Shown piece by piece: positions 51,179 through 59,526 of a stretch of 64,000 nt of DNA. The first letter of the stretch is position 1. Each line of letters starts with the position of its first letter. The DNA is from Kaistia adipata DSM 17808 (GTDB lineage: Bacteria > Pseudomonadota > Alphaproteobacteria > Rhizobiales > Kaistiaceae): the NCBI RefSeq assembly GCF_000423225.1, contig NZ_AUHO01000007.1, positions 620,001-684,000 of the forward strand. The letters are read 5' to 3'. A program made the position numbers and the translations under genes. Below the pieces are notes generated by a model. The model had not been told where the DNA came from, ran no database searches, and saw only the letters and a list, made by a program, of their open reading frames with translations.

Positions 51179-52188
51179 AGGTCACGAGACGCGGACAGGA
51201 CAAGCGTGGGGCCGGTGTCGACAGGACGCCGGCCTATGCGTCGATCACCGAGCGGTTGCGTCGCGGCATCGAGAGCGGCGGCCTGCCCGAGGGCGCGGTG
51301 CTGCTCGAGGGGCCGCTCGCCTCCATCTTCGGTTCCAGCCGCTCGCCTGTGAAGCAGGCGCTGCAGCTGCTCGAGGAGGAGGGGCTGCTCAGCCGCTTCG
51401 ACGGCCGCGGCCTGCTGGTCGGCACGGGCGACGTGCCGAAGCGGATCAAGATCTCCGCCGACATGCTCGACATGGAGGCCGGCGCCGCGCCGCCGCCCAA
51501 GCATTTCGCCTGGCAGTCGCTCTATTATGATTTCGAGCGCGAGGTCATCCTGCGCTCCGTGTTCGGCCGCTTCCGCGTCAACGAGCTGGCGCTGGCCCGC
51601 CATTTCGACGTCGGCCGGACGGTGGCGCGCGATCTCCTGATCCACGCCCAGCAGGTCGGCATCGTCGCCAAGGGCGAGAAATCGCACTGGTGGATCATCC
51701 CGCTCGACGAGGCGCGCTTCCACGATCTCTACGAGCTGCGCATGCTGCTCGAGCCGGCGGCGCTCGGCGCCGCGATCGGCAAGATCCCGCCGGACGTGCT
51801 CGCCGCCATGATCGCGCATCTCGAGGCCGGCCTGCGCGGCGAGGTCGACGGCGACGCCGGCAGCGCCGAACTCGACGTGCTCGAGGAGGAACTGCATATC
51901 GGCTGCCTCGCCTATGGCGGCAATCCGGAGATCGTCGAGGCGTTGAAGCGCACCCGCTGCATCCTCGTCTCGGGCAAGCACCTGCAGGTCGCGCTGCAGC
52001 GCGAGCCCTTCTTCGATTCGTTCATGGAAGAGCATCTCGAGATCATGCGGGCGATCGGCCGCCAGGATGTCGCGACGGCGAAGCACCTTCTCTGGCAGCA
52101 TCTGCTCGCCTCCAGCGAGAAGGCGGCCGAGCGTCTCGCCGCCTTCCGATCCAGCCACGCCGTCACGCCGTCTACCTATTTCGTCTGA
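51154..52188 (+). CDS. GntR/FCD regulator with two tandem winged-helix domains
   Basis: 344 residues, about 100 longer than ordinary FCD-GntR proteins. First winged helix: residues 27-92, with LASIFGSSRSPVKQALQLLEEEGLLSRFDGRGLLV. A linker of about 30 residues follows. Second winged helix: about residues 124-183, with FRVNELALARHFDVGRTVARDLLIHAQQVGIV. Then an FCD ligand domain from ELRMLLEPAALG to HLLWQHLL. The start overlaps the dehydratase by 25 bases with a weak binding site, so a later start is possible but would not remove the first domain. Probably regulates the dehydratase and the divergent importer. The tandem arrangement is seen directly in the sequence. Confidence 0.88.
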   Translation: MADRRGDLKVTRRGQDKRGAGVDRTPAYASITERLRRGIESGGLPEGAVLLEGPLASIFGSSRSPVKQALQLLEEEGLLSRFDGRGLLVGTGDVPKRIKISADMLDMEAGAAPPPKHFAWQSLYYDFEREVILRSVFGRFRVNELALARHFDVGRTVARDLLIHAQQVGIVAKGEKSHWWIIPLDEARFHDLYELRMLLEPAALGAAIGKIPPDVLAAMIAHLEAGLRGEVDGDAGSAELDVLEEELHIGCLAYGGNPEIVEALKRTRCILVSGKHLQVALQREPFFDSFMEEHLEIMRAIGRQDVATAKHLLWQHLLASSEKAAERLAAFRSSHAVTPSTYFV

Positions 52189-52699
52189 GGGCGACGGGCG
52201 GCGGAACTTTGCCGGCGCATTTCCGTCGCATCGGATCCCTTTGCTTCGGCATTGTCTTGCAGTTGTTTCTATATCAAACGAATGATCGGTATTGCGCGGC
52301 GCGTGATTTGCCACCATTGTGCGCCGCGCTTCGTCGTCTGCTTCGGGCGACGGCGCGACGAGTTTCGCTGGTCGGGGACGGTTCCTTCATTGTGAACGCC
52401 CAGTGCCGGCAAGGCCCGCGCATCCCTGGAAAAGGGGGCGCTGTTCCGGTGTGTCGGGGGGAGATGCCGGGACGGGGGACGGGGAGGGCAGCCTAGGGTG
52501 CTCGCCCCTCCCTCGGGCACGACAGCCTCCGCTTCTCCACAGGATCCGATCGGCGCCGAGACCTTTCCGAACCGTCCGTCTTGTGCAATCGTCGGACCGG
52601 CAGGGGGGAGCAATCCGCAGAAAACGGCCATGGTCGCGCATCCGACGATGCGCGTCGTTGCGCCGGTGCCCCCATTCGCGCAGCAGGGAGCATCAGCGC
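52189..52699. other. Intergenic region before the COG3964 amidohydrolase
   Basis: 511 bases. The frame of the amidohydrolase is open back to about 52319, but that extension is Arg/Ser/Gly-rich and is not counted. An AT-rich patch at 52258-52290 carries GTTT-N7-AAAC (52265-52279), related to the palindrome at 44464, and probably the promoter. The rest is GC-rich without recognised features; a long leader is possible. Confidence 0.4.
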
Positions 52700-53836
52700 A
52701 TGCGCTTCGACCTCGTTCTCACCAAGGGCCGGGTCATCGATCCGTCGCAGGGCATCGACCGCGTCACCGACGTCGCGTTTGCCGACGGCAAGGTGGCGGC
52801 GATCGGCGACAACCTCGCGGCCGCGGGCGTCGATGTGCGCGATGTCTCGGGCAAGATCGTCACCCCCGGCCTGATCGACCTCCACACCCATGTCTATTGG
52901 GGCGGCACCTCGCTCGGCGTCGACGCCGAGGATTATGCCCGCCAGAGCGCGGTGACGACCTCGGTCGATACCGGCAGCGCCGGCCCCGGCAATTTCCCCG
53001 GCTTCCGCAAGCATGTGATCGAGCCGAGCGCGGTCCGCATCCTCGCCTATCTGCACGTATCCTTTGCCGGCATCTATGCCTTCTCCAACCGCATCATGGT
53101 CGGCGAGAGCCACGACATGCGCCTGATGGCGGCCCAGGACGCGGTCGAGGTGGCGGACGCCAACCGCGACGTCGTTGTCGGCATCAAGGTGCGCATCGGC
53201 CGGCACGCCAGCGGCGATAGCGGCATCGCCCCGCTCGACGTCGCCCTGCAGGTCTCCGACGAACTCGGCATGCCGATGATGGTGCATATCGACGAGCCGC
53301 CGCCCTCCTATGAAGAGGTGGTGGATCGGTTGCGCCCCGGCGACGTGCTGACCCATTGCTTCCGCCCGTTCCCGAACGCGCCGATCGACGGCAGGGGCCG
53401 GATCAAGCCGGAAGTGCTGGCGGCGCGGCAGCGTGGCGTGGTCTTCGACATCGGCCACGGCATGGGCTCGTTCGCCTGGAAGACCGGAAGGGCGATGCTC
53501 GCCGAGGGCTTCGCGCCCGACACGATCTCCTCCGACGTGCACGCGCTCTGCATCAATGGGCCGGCCTTCGACCAGGTCACGACGATGTCGAAATTCCTGG
53601 TGCTCGGCATGTCGCTCCGGGATGTCGTCGCCGCCTCGACGGTCAACGCCGCCAAGGCGCTTCAGCGCCCCGAGCTCGGCACGCTGAAGCCGGGCAGCCC
53701 CGGCGACGCCAGCATCCTGTCGCTGCGCGAGGGCCGCTTCCCGCTCGAGGATTCGCGCGGCGTCGTCGAGACGGTCTCCGAGCGGATCTTCGCCGACGGC
53801 GTCGTCGTCGCCGGACGCTGGTGGCATCCGGTCTGA
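52700..53836 (+). CDS. Amidohydrolase, COG3964 metallohydrolase type
   Basis: 378 residues from the ATG at 52700 (GGGAG upstream; similarity starts at MRFDLVLTKGRVIDPSQ). Binuclear-site residues in order: H62 and H64 (DLHTHVYWGG), K163 (VVGIKVRIG, likely carboxylated), H196 (MMVHIDEPP), H219 (LTHCFRPF) and D279 (SSDVHALC). This is the pattern of COG3964 proteins once annotated as dihydroorotases; characterised relatives hydrolyse esters or amides of small hydroxy acids such as acetyl-mandelate. The reaction here is unknown. It precedes a sugar importer and may be expressed separately. Confidence 0.88.
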   Translation: MRFDLVLTKGRVIDPSQGIDRVTDVAFADGKVAAIGDNLAAAGVDVRDVSGKIVTPGLIDLHTHVYWGGTSLGVDAEDYARQSAVTTSVDTGSAGPGNFPGFRKHVIEPSAVRILAYLHVSFAGIYAFSNRIMVGESHDMRLMAAQDAVEVADANRDVVVGIKVRIGRHASGDSGIAPLDVALQVSDELGMPMMVHIDEPPPSYEEVVDRLRPGDVLTHCFRPFPNAPIDGRGRIKPEVLAARQRGVVFDIGHGMGSFAWKTGRAMLAEGFAPDTISSDVHALCINGPAFDQVTTMSKFLVLGMSLRDVVAASTVNAAKALQRPELGTLKPGSPGDASILSLREGRFPLEDSRGVVETVSERIFADGVVVAGRWWHPV

Positions 53837-54394
53837 CGATGTCGACGGCCTAGTCGATCCGGGCGGCGGGCAAAACGAACAGAGCGATGAGCGTCGCGTG
53901 AACATGATTCGGCGCCGTCTCGCGCCGATGAATTCCGCGACGCCGGCCGTCGATATTTTGGGCTTGCGGAAGAATACTGCGCGGTCGCCGGGCCGGATTC
54001 CCGTTCGTCATAATTTAGCGTGGCGCATTCAAAAAAAGAGCTTGGCAGGAATGCTCCGCCCGAACATGATCGGGTCTTCGGCGCCCAGGCGAGGCGCCCA
54101 CGGGGCAGGTTCCGGGTTCCGGAACGGGTCCGCGGGTCGAGGGGTTTCAGGCCCGCCGGCCGGCAGCGGAAGGGGGAGGACAGACAGGCCCGACGCGGGC
54201 GGACCACGATCCTTGATGGGTGGCCGCGGCCTTTTGCGGCCAGCTTCGTCGGGGGCATGAAACGCATCTCTCCGTTCTCTGACACGCCAGGGGAACAACA
54301 AACAATGTGGCGACTGTCACGGGGGGATGGGGGTTACCAGACAACTCTTTCGATCGTTCTCCATTCACGCAATGAATACGACAGGAACAGTTCA
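53837..54394. other. Intergenic region upstream of sugar importer
   Basis: 558 bases. There is a hairpin-forming repeat TGGCCGC-N8-GCGGCCA at 54221-54242, and ATTCA-N5-TGAAT at 54363-54377, 18 bases before the binding-protein start. An AT-rich patch at about 54010-54040 (CATAATTTAG, then AAAAAAA) could be a promoter. The binding-protein frame is open upstream to 54020, but that part is low-complexity and not counted as coding. Confidence 0.4.
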
Positions 54395-55627
54395 ATGTAC
54401 CAAATCAAGAAGCGCAGGGTTCTCGGTCTTCTGGCTGGCGCCGCCGTTCTGCTGGGCGCGACGACCGCGTCGCGCGCCGAGACGCTGAACGTCGTCGTCG
54501 CCTATTACAGTGCCGCGACGCAGGGCGTGTTCGAGGGCATGGCCAAGGATTTCATGGAGAAGAATCCGGGCAATGAGGTCAAGATCGAGGTCATCCAGTG
54601 GGATAACCTGCAGCAGCGCCTGACGACCGACATCGCCGGCGGCACCACGCCCGACATCGCGATGATCGGCACGCGCTGGCTGGTCGACTACGTCAAGAAC
54701 GACATCGCCGAGCCGATGGAGCTGACGCCCGAGTTCAAGGCGGGCTTCATCGAGGCCTTCCTGTCGCCGTCGACCTTTGACGGCAAGCTCTACGGCCTGC
54801 CGGTCGCCGCCTCGGCGCGCGCCATGTATTACAACAAGGACCTGCTCGCCAAGGCCGGCGTCAACGAGCCGCCGAAGAACTGGGACGGCGTCGTCGACAC
54901 GGCGCGCAAGATCAAGGCGCTCGGCTCGGATGCCTATGGCTTCGCGCTGCAGGGCAAGGAAATCGAGACCGACGCCTACTGGTACTATTCGCTCTGGACG
55001 CATGGCGGCGAACTGCTCACCGATGGCAAGTCCGGCGTGAGCAGCCCGGCCGCGGTCAAGGCGCTGACGCTCTACAAGTCGATGATCGACGAGGGGCTGA
55101 CCGAGCCCGATCCGACCGGCCTGAACCGCCAGGACATCGAGCGCCTGTTCAAGCAGGGCCGCATCGGCATGATCCTGACCGGCCCGTGGCTGCGCGGTCA
55201 GATCAAGGAAGAGGCGCCGACGCTCAACTACGCGATCGCGCCGATCCCCGAGGGCGAGGCCAAGGCCACCTACGGCGTCACCGATACGCTGATGGTGTTC
55301 AAGTCGAGCTCGAAGAAGGAACTGGCGATGAAGTTCCTGACCGAGACCGCCTTCAGCCCGAAATGGCGCATCGAGTTCTCGACCAAGGAAGGCTTCCTGC
55401 CGGTCATGAAGGAAGAAGCGGCGGCGCCGATCTTCGCCGACGATCCGCAGCTCCGCGCCTTCACCGACATGCTGCCCTATGCGCGCTTCGCGCCGCTGAT
55501 CACCAACTGGGAGCAGATGGTCGACGTCGTCATCGCGGCCCTGCAGAAGGTCTATATCGGCCAGGCCGAGCCGGAGCCCGCGCTCAAGGACGCGGCCGCG
55601 CAGATCGACGGCCTGATCCAGGACTAG
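54395..55627 (+). CDS. Extracellular solute-binding protein, sugar ABC importer
   Basis: 410 residues from the ATG at 54395 (AGGAA upstream). Signal peptide MYQIKKRRVLGLLAGAAVLLGATTASRA, mature start ETLNVVVAYYSAATQ. Family 1 binding protein: ARAMYYNKDLLAKAGVNEPPKNWDGVVDTARKI and GRIGMILTGPWLRGQI. First gene of a three-gene importer set lacking an ATPase. Substrate unknown; the downstream aldose 1-epimerase suggests an aldose or glycoside. Confidence 0.92.
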   Translation: MYQIKKRRVLGLLAGAAVLLGATTASRAETLNVVVAYYSAATQGVFEGMAKDFMEKNPGNEVKIEVIQWDNLQQRLTTDIAGGTTPDIAMIGTRWLVDYVKNDIAEPMELTPEFKAGFIEAFLSPSTFDGKLYGLPVAASARAMYYNKDLLAKAGVNEPPKNWDGVVDTARKIKALGSDAYGFALQGKEIETDAYWYYSLWTHGGELLTDGKSGVSSPAAVKALTLYKSMIDEGLTEPDPTGLNRQDIERLFKQGRIGMILTGPWLRGQIKEEAPTLNYAIAPIPEGEAKATYGVTDTLMVFKSSSKKELAMKFLTETAFSPKWRIEFSTKEGFLPVMKEEAAAPIFADDPQLRAFTDMLPYARFAPLITNWEQMVDVVIAALQKVYIGQAEPEPALKDAAAQIDGLIQD

Positions 55628-55660
55628 TCGCCTCCGCATCGCGCTGACATCGGAGCGACA

Positions 55661-56566
55661 ATGACCCGAGCCAATACCAGGCCCTCGGACGGGATAGGGC
55701 GCGCTGCGCCCTATCTCCTCGTCCTGCCATCGATCCTGTTCGCCTTCTGGATCATCGGCTACCCGATCTACGACATGGCCAACATGTCGCTGCATGCGGT
55801 GAACCGCTTCGGCAAGACGGGAGCCTTCAACGACTTCGCCAACTACAGCCGCCTGTTCTCGCACAAGCTGTTCCTCGATTGCCTGCTCCGGACGCTGGTC
55901 TGGACCGTCTGTGTCGTGGGCGGGACCGTGCTGCTTTCGGTGCCGATCGCGCTGATCCTGAACGAGCGTTTCTACGGCCGGACGCTGGCGCGCATCATCA
56001 TCATGCTGCCCTGGGCGGTGTCGCTGACCATGACCGGCATCGTCTGGCGCTGGTCGTTCAACGGCCAGTTCGGCATGGTCAACGCGACCCTCTCCAGCTT
56101 CGGATTGCAGGATACGCCGGTCGAATGGCTGGCGACGGCGACGACCGCCTTCCCGATCCTGATCGCGATCGGCATCCTGGTCTCGATCCCCTTCACGGTG
56201 ACGGTGATCCTCGGCGGCCTTTCCTCGCTGCAGGCCGACATCTTCGAGGCGGCGAAGATCGACGGCGCCAGCGGCTGGCAGCGCTTCCGCCATCTGACGC
56301 TGCCGCTGATCCGGCCGTTCCTCAACATCGTGCTGGTCCTCAACTTCATCTATGTCTTCAACTCCTTCCCGATCATCTGGGTGATGACGCAGGGAGACCC
56401 GGCCAACAGCACCGACATTCTGGTGACCTGGCTCTACAAGCTCGCCTTCCGCTATGGCGAGCTCGGCGTCGCCTCGGCGCTGTCGATCGTCATGTTCCTG
56501 ATTCTGCTGGCGCTCACGATCGTCTACGCGGTCCTCGCCATGCGGAACGAGCGGAGGCAGGCCTGA
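55661..56566 (+). CDS. Sugar ABC transporter permease (MalF type)
   Basis: 301 residues, six membrane segments. N-terminal YLLVLPSILFAFWIIGYPIYDMANMSL; EAA loop LQADIFEAAKIDGASGWQRFRHLTLPLIRPFL. Its stop overlaps the next start by one base (TGATG), so the two permeases are coupled. Lies 33 bases after the binding-protein gene. Confidence 0.93.
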   Translation: MTRANTRPSDGIGRAAPYLLVLPSILFAFWIIGYPIYDMANMSLHAVNRFGKTGAFNDFANYSRLFSHKLFLDCLLRTLVWTVCVVGGTVLLSVPIALILNERFYGRTLARIIIMLPWAVSLTMTGIVWRWSFNGQFGMVNATLSSFGLQDTPVEWLATATTAFPILIAIGILVSIPFTVTVILGGLSSLQADIFEAAKIDGASGWQRFRHLTLPLIRPFLNIVLVLNFIYVFNSFPIIWVMTQGDPANSTDILVTWLYKLAFRYGELGVASALSIVMFLILLALTIVYAVLAMRNERRQA

Positions 56567-57396
56567 TGGAAAACCGCACCCGCAAATCGATCCTGATGTG
56601 GTTGCTGCTGTCGCCGCTGGTGGTCGTCATCCTGTTTCCCTTCGCGGTGATGGTCTCGACGGCGGTGAAGCCACGGGCGGAGGTGCTCGCTTATCCGCCG
56701 CGCTGGTTGCCCTCCGAGATCCGCCTGCAGAACTTCGTCGACATGTGGGAGGCGACGCGGCTGGGGCCGGCTGTGATGAACAGCCTGCTCGTCAGCGTCG
56801 CGGCGACGCTTCTGTGCCTCGCCATCGCGATCCCCGCCGCCTACGCCTCGTCGCGCATGCAGTTCACCGGCCTGAAGCTCTATCGCCAGTTCCTGCTGGT
56901 GACGCAGATGCTGTCGCCGATCGTCCTCGTGCTCGGCATCTTCCGCCTGATGGCGTCGCTGGGGATGGTCGACAAGCTGCCGGCGCTGGTGCTGGCCTAT
57001 GTCGCCTTCAACCTCGCCTTCTCGGTCTGGATGCTGCAGGCCTATTTCCAGACCATCCCGAAGGAGCTGGAAGAGGCGGCGAAGCTCGACGGCGCCTCGA
57101 CGCTGCAGCGGATGCGGCTGATCTTCCTGCCGCTCGCCCTGCCGGCCATCGGCATCACCGCCGTCTTCGTCTTCATCTATTGCTGGAACGAATTCGTGCT
57201 GGCGATGACGCTGCTGCGTTCGCCCGAAAGCAACACGCTGACGATCCAGACCTTCTCGCTCGTCGGCGGGCGCTACCAGGTCGACTGGGACCACGTCATG
57301 GCCGCCACGCTGGTCGCGAGCGTTCCCGTCGCGGTGATCTTCGCGCTGCTGCAGCGTGCGCTGGTCAGCGGGCTGACGGTCGGCGCCGTGAAGTAG
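56566..57396 (+). CDS. Sugar ABC transporter permease (MalG type)
   Basis: 276 residues, six membrane segments, EAA loop IPKELEEAAKLDGASTLQRMRLIFLPLALPAIG. With the MalF-type partner it makes a CUT1 channel. No ATPase gene follows; the next gene is an SDR. An ATPase encoded elsewhere, for instance the UgpC-type protein at 7444, would be needed. Confidence 0.93.
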   Translation: MENRTRKSILMWLLLSPLVVVILFPFAVMVSTAVKPRAEVLAYPPRWLPSEIRLQNFVDMWEATRLGPAVMNSLLVSVAATLLCLAIAIPAAYASSRMQFTGLKLYRQFLLVTQMLSPIVLVLGIFRLMASLGMVDKLPALVLAYVAFNLAFSVWMLQAYFQTIPKELEEAAKLDGASTLQRMRLIFLPLALPAIGITAVFVFIYCWNEFVLAMTLLRSPESNTLTIQTFSLVGGRYQVDWDHVMAATLVASVPVAVIFALLQRALVSGLTVGAVK

Positions 57397-57475
57397 CGGC
57401 CCGCAAGCCTCCCATCCGGCACGGCGGGTCCCCGGGGCCCGCCGTGTCCCCACGCCAGATTCGTCGGAGACCGAA

Positions 57476-58258
57476 ATGGGACTGAAGGAATGGTTCGGCC
57501 TCGAGGGCAATCGCGCCCTCGTCACGGGCTCAAGCCGCGGCCTCGGCCGCGAGATGGCGCTGGCGCTGGCGGAAGCCGGCGCCGACATCATCATCACCGG
57601 CCGCACGCAGGCGACGCTCGACGCGACGGCGGCCGATATCCGCGCGCTGGGCCGGCAGGCCTGGACGATCTGCTCCGACATGGCCGTGCCGGAGGAATGC
57701 GAGGCGAGCTGCGAGCGCATCCTCGCCGAGATCGGCCCGGTCGACATCCTGATCAACAATGTCGGCAATCGCGACCTGAACGTGCCGATCGTCGACGAGA
57801 CGCTCGACGACTGGCGCAAGCTGATGGATCTGAACGTCACCAGCTGCTTCCTGACGACGCGCATCATCGGCGGCGCCATGCTGAAGCGGGGCGAGGGCGG
57901 GCGGATCATCAACATCGCCTCGATCAGCGGCCTGATCGCCAATCGCGGCATCGGCGGTCGCCATTACGAGACCGGCAAGGCGGCGGTGCTGCATTTCACG
58001 CGCTGCGCGGCGGCCGACTGGGCGCCGCACGGCATCACCGTCAACGCCATCTGCCCTGGCCTGTTCATGACCGACGCCAACCGTTCGTGGAACGAGAAGC
58101 GGCCCGAGGTGATCGAGGCCTTCGTGCAGAACATCCCGATGGGGCGGCCCGGCAATCCGCCGGAGATCGGCCCGCTCGCGGTCTATCTCGCCAGCCCCGC
58201 GGCGACCTACGTGACGGGCGGCGCCTATGTCATCGATGGCGGCTATACGCTCTGGTAG
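57476..58258 (+). CDS. SDR family oxidoreductase
   Basis: 260 residues. TGSSRGLGREMA cofactor motif, INNVGNRD (NNAG position), NIASISGL with HYETGK (Ser-Tyr-Lys), PGLFMTDANR, and C-terminal TGGAYVIDGGYTLW. Similar to gluconate 5-dehydrogenase-like SDRs (start LKEWFGLEGNRALVTG), which oxidise sugar acids or deoxy-sugar acids; specificity not certain. About 80 bases after the permease and probably in the same transcript. Confidence 0.88.
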   Translation: MGLKEWFGLEGNRALVTGSSRGLGREMALALAEAGADIIITGRTQATLDATAADIRALGRQAWTICSDMAVPEECEASCERILAEIGPVDILINNVGNRDLNVPIVDETLDDWRKLMDLNVTSCFLTTRIIGGAMLKRGEGGRIINIASISGLIANRGIGGRHYETGKAAVLHFTRCAAADWAPHGITVNAICPGLFMTDANRSWNEKRPEVIEAFVQNIPMGRPGNPPEIGPLAVYLASPAATYVTGGAYVIDGGYTLW

Positions 58259-58307
58259 ATCGGGTCTGCGGGGAAAGGCGTAACTTGCGGCGGGGAATGG
58301 GACTGAC

Positions 58308-58436
58308 TTTACCTCTCCCTGAGGGAGAGGTCGGAGCGAAGCTCCGGGTGAGGGCTTACGGCCCTACCCGGATGGTTCCCTAAACCCTCACCCGCCGCCG
58401 TTCCGGCGCCGACCTCTCCCTCAGGGAGAGGTGAAG
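58308..58436. repeat. Interspersed palindromic repeat (CTCTCCCTGAGGGAGAGG type)
   Basis: Arms at about 58308-58354 and 58386-58436, each itself containing a small palindrome CCTCTCCCTGAGGGAGAGG, separated by a short centre. The typical alphaproteobacterial run GGTCGGAGCGAAGCTCCGGGTGAGGG is visible. Lies between the SDR and the epimerase gene. The outer arms of the element at 5855-6112 are related. Confidence 0.8.
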
Positions 58437-58488
58437 AACGAGGACTTGCACGCGGGCACACGGCCCGCGCTGCAACGAGGGAGAGAAC

Positions 58489-59514
58489 GTGTCGATACAT
58501 TTCTTCGGTCGCCTGCCGGACGGCACGACCATTTCCGAGATCCGGCTTGCCAACGCGTCCGGGGCCACCGCCTCGATCCTGACCCTTGGCGCGGCCCTGC
58601 GCGATCTCGTCGTGCCGGTCGAGGGCGGCGAACCGCGCCGGGTGGTGCTCGGCTTCGAGGCGCTCGACGGCTATCAGGACAACCCGCGCTATCTCGGTGT
58701 CACGGCCGGCCGCCACGCCAGCCGCATCGATCGCGGCCGGCTGGTGATCGACGGGATCGCGCATCAGCTGGCGCTGAACGAGGGCGGCCTGCATCTGCAT
58801 GGCGGCCCGGTCGGATTCTCGCGAAAGCCCTGGCGCATCGTCGAATCGGACGAAAGCTCCGTCACGCTCGGCCTGGTCTCGCCCGATGGCGACGACGGCT
58901 ATCCCGGTGAGCTCGACGTGCGCTGCACCTATCGCCTGCTGGAGCCGGGCACGCTGTCCGTGACGATGACGGCGACGACTGACGCCGCGACCATCGTCAA
59001 CCTCGCGCATCATTCCTACTTCACGTTGCTGCCGGGGGAATCGCTGCGCTGGCACAGCCTCAAGGTGGACGCGCTCGGCTACACGCCGTTCGGGGCCGAC
59101 CTCGTGCCGACCGGCGAGATCGCCGATGTCGCCGGCACGCCCTATGATTTCCGCGCGCCGCGCCCGGTCGCCAATCCCTTCGGCGATCCGGACTTCCTCT
59201 ATGACTGTGCCTTCGTCATCGATCGCGCCGGCCACGAGGACGGCAAGGGGCTGGTGCGCGCCGCCCGCCTCGAGGCGCCGGACGGCAGCCTCGCCATGGA
59301 GGTGCACACGACCGAGCCCTGCCTCATCGTCTATGACGGCGCCGGGCTCGAGCCGAGCTGGCCGCCCACCGGCGGCATCGCGCATGTCGCGCATGCCGGC
59401 ATGTGCTTCGAGCCCATGCAATATCCCGACAATCCGAACCAGCCGGCCTTTCCCTCGGCGGTGCTGCGCCCCGGCGAGATCTATCGCCAGGTGACGGAAT
59501 ACCGCTTCAGCTGA
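58489..59514 (+). CDS. Aldose 1-epimerase (galactose mutarotase family)
   Basis: 341 residues from a GTG at 58489 with GAGGGAGA upstream. Galactose-mutarotase fold: AGRHASRIDRGRL, LHGGPVGFSRKPW (substrate His/Gly), NLAHHSYFTL (catalytic His region) and the C-terminal MCFEPMQYPDNPNQPAFPSAVLRPGEIY (catalytic Glu in FEP). Interconverts alpha and beta anomers of aldoses, preparing sugar for a dehydrogenase or kinase. Its place after a sugar importer and SDR fits that use. Confidence 0.92.
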   Translation: MSIHFFGRLPDGTTISEIRLANASGATASILTLGAALRDLVVPVEGGEPRRVVLGFEALDGYQDNPRYLGVTAGRHASRIDRGRLVIDGIAHQLALNEGGLHLHGGPVGFSRKPWRIVESDESSVTLGLVSPDGDDGYPGELDVRCTYRLLEPGTLSVTMTATTDAATIVNLAHHSYFTLLPGESLRWHSLKVDALGYTPFGADLVPTGEIADVAGTPYDFRAPRPVANPFGDPDFLYDCAFVIDRAGHEDGKGLVRAARLEAPDGSLAMEVHTTEPCLIVYDGAGLEPSWPPTGGIAHVAHAGMCFEPMQYPDNPNQPAFPSAVLRPGEIYRQVTEYRFS

Positions 59515-59526
59515 GCCCGTTCCGGC

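Noticed and set aside
53908-53925. CGGCGC-N6-GCGCCG hairpin after the COG3964 gene as a terminator
   Set aside because: Short stem, no T tract and 70 bases past the stop; expected often in DNA of this composition.
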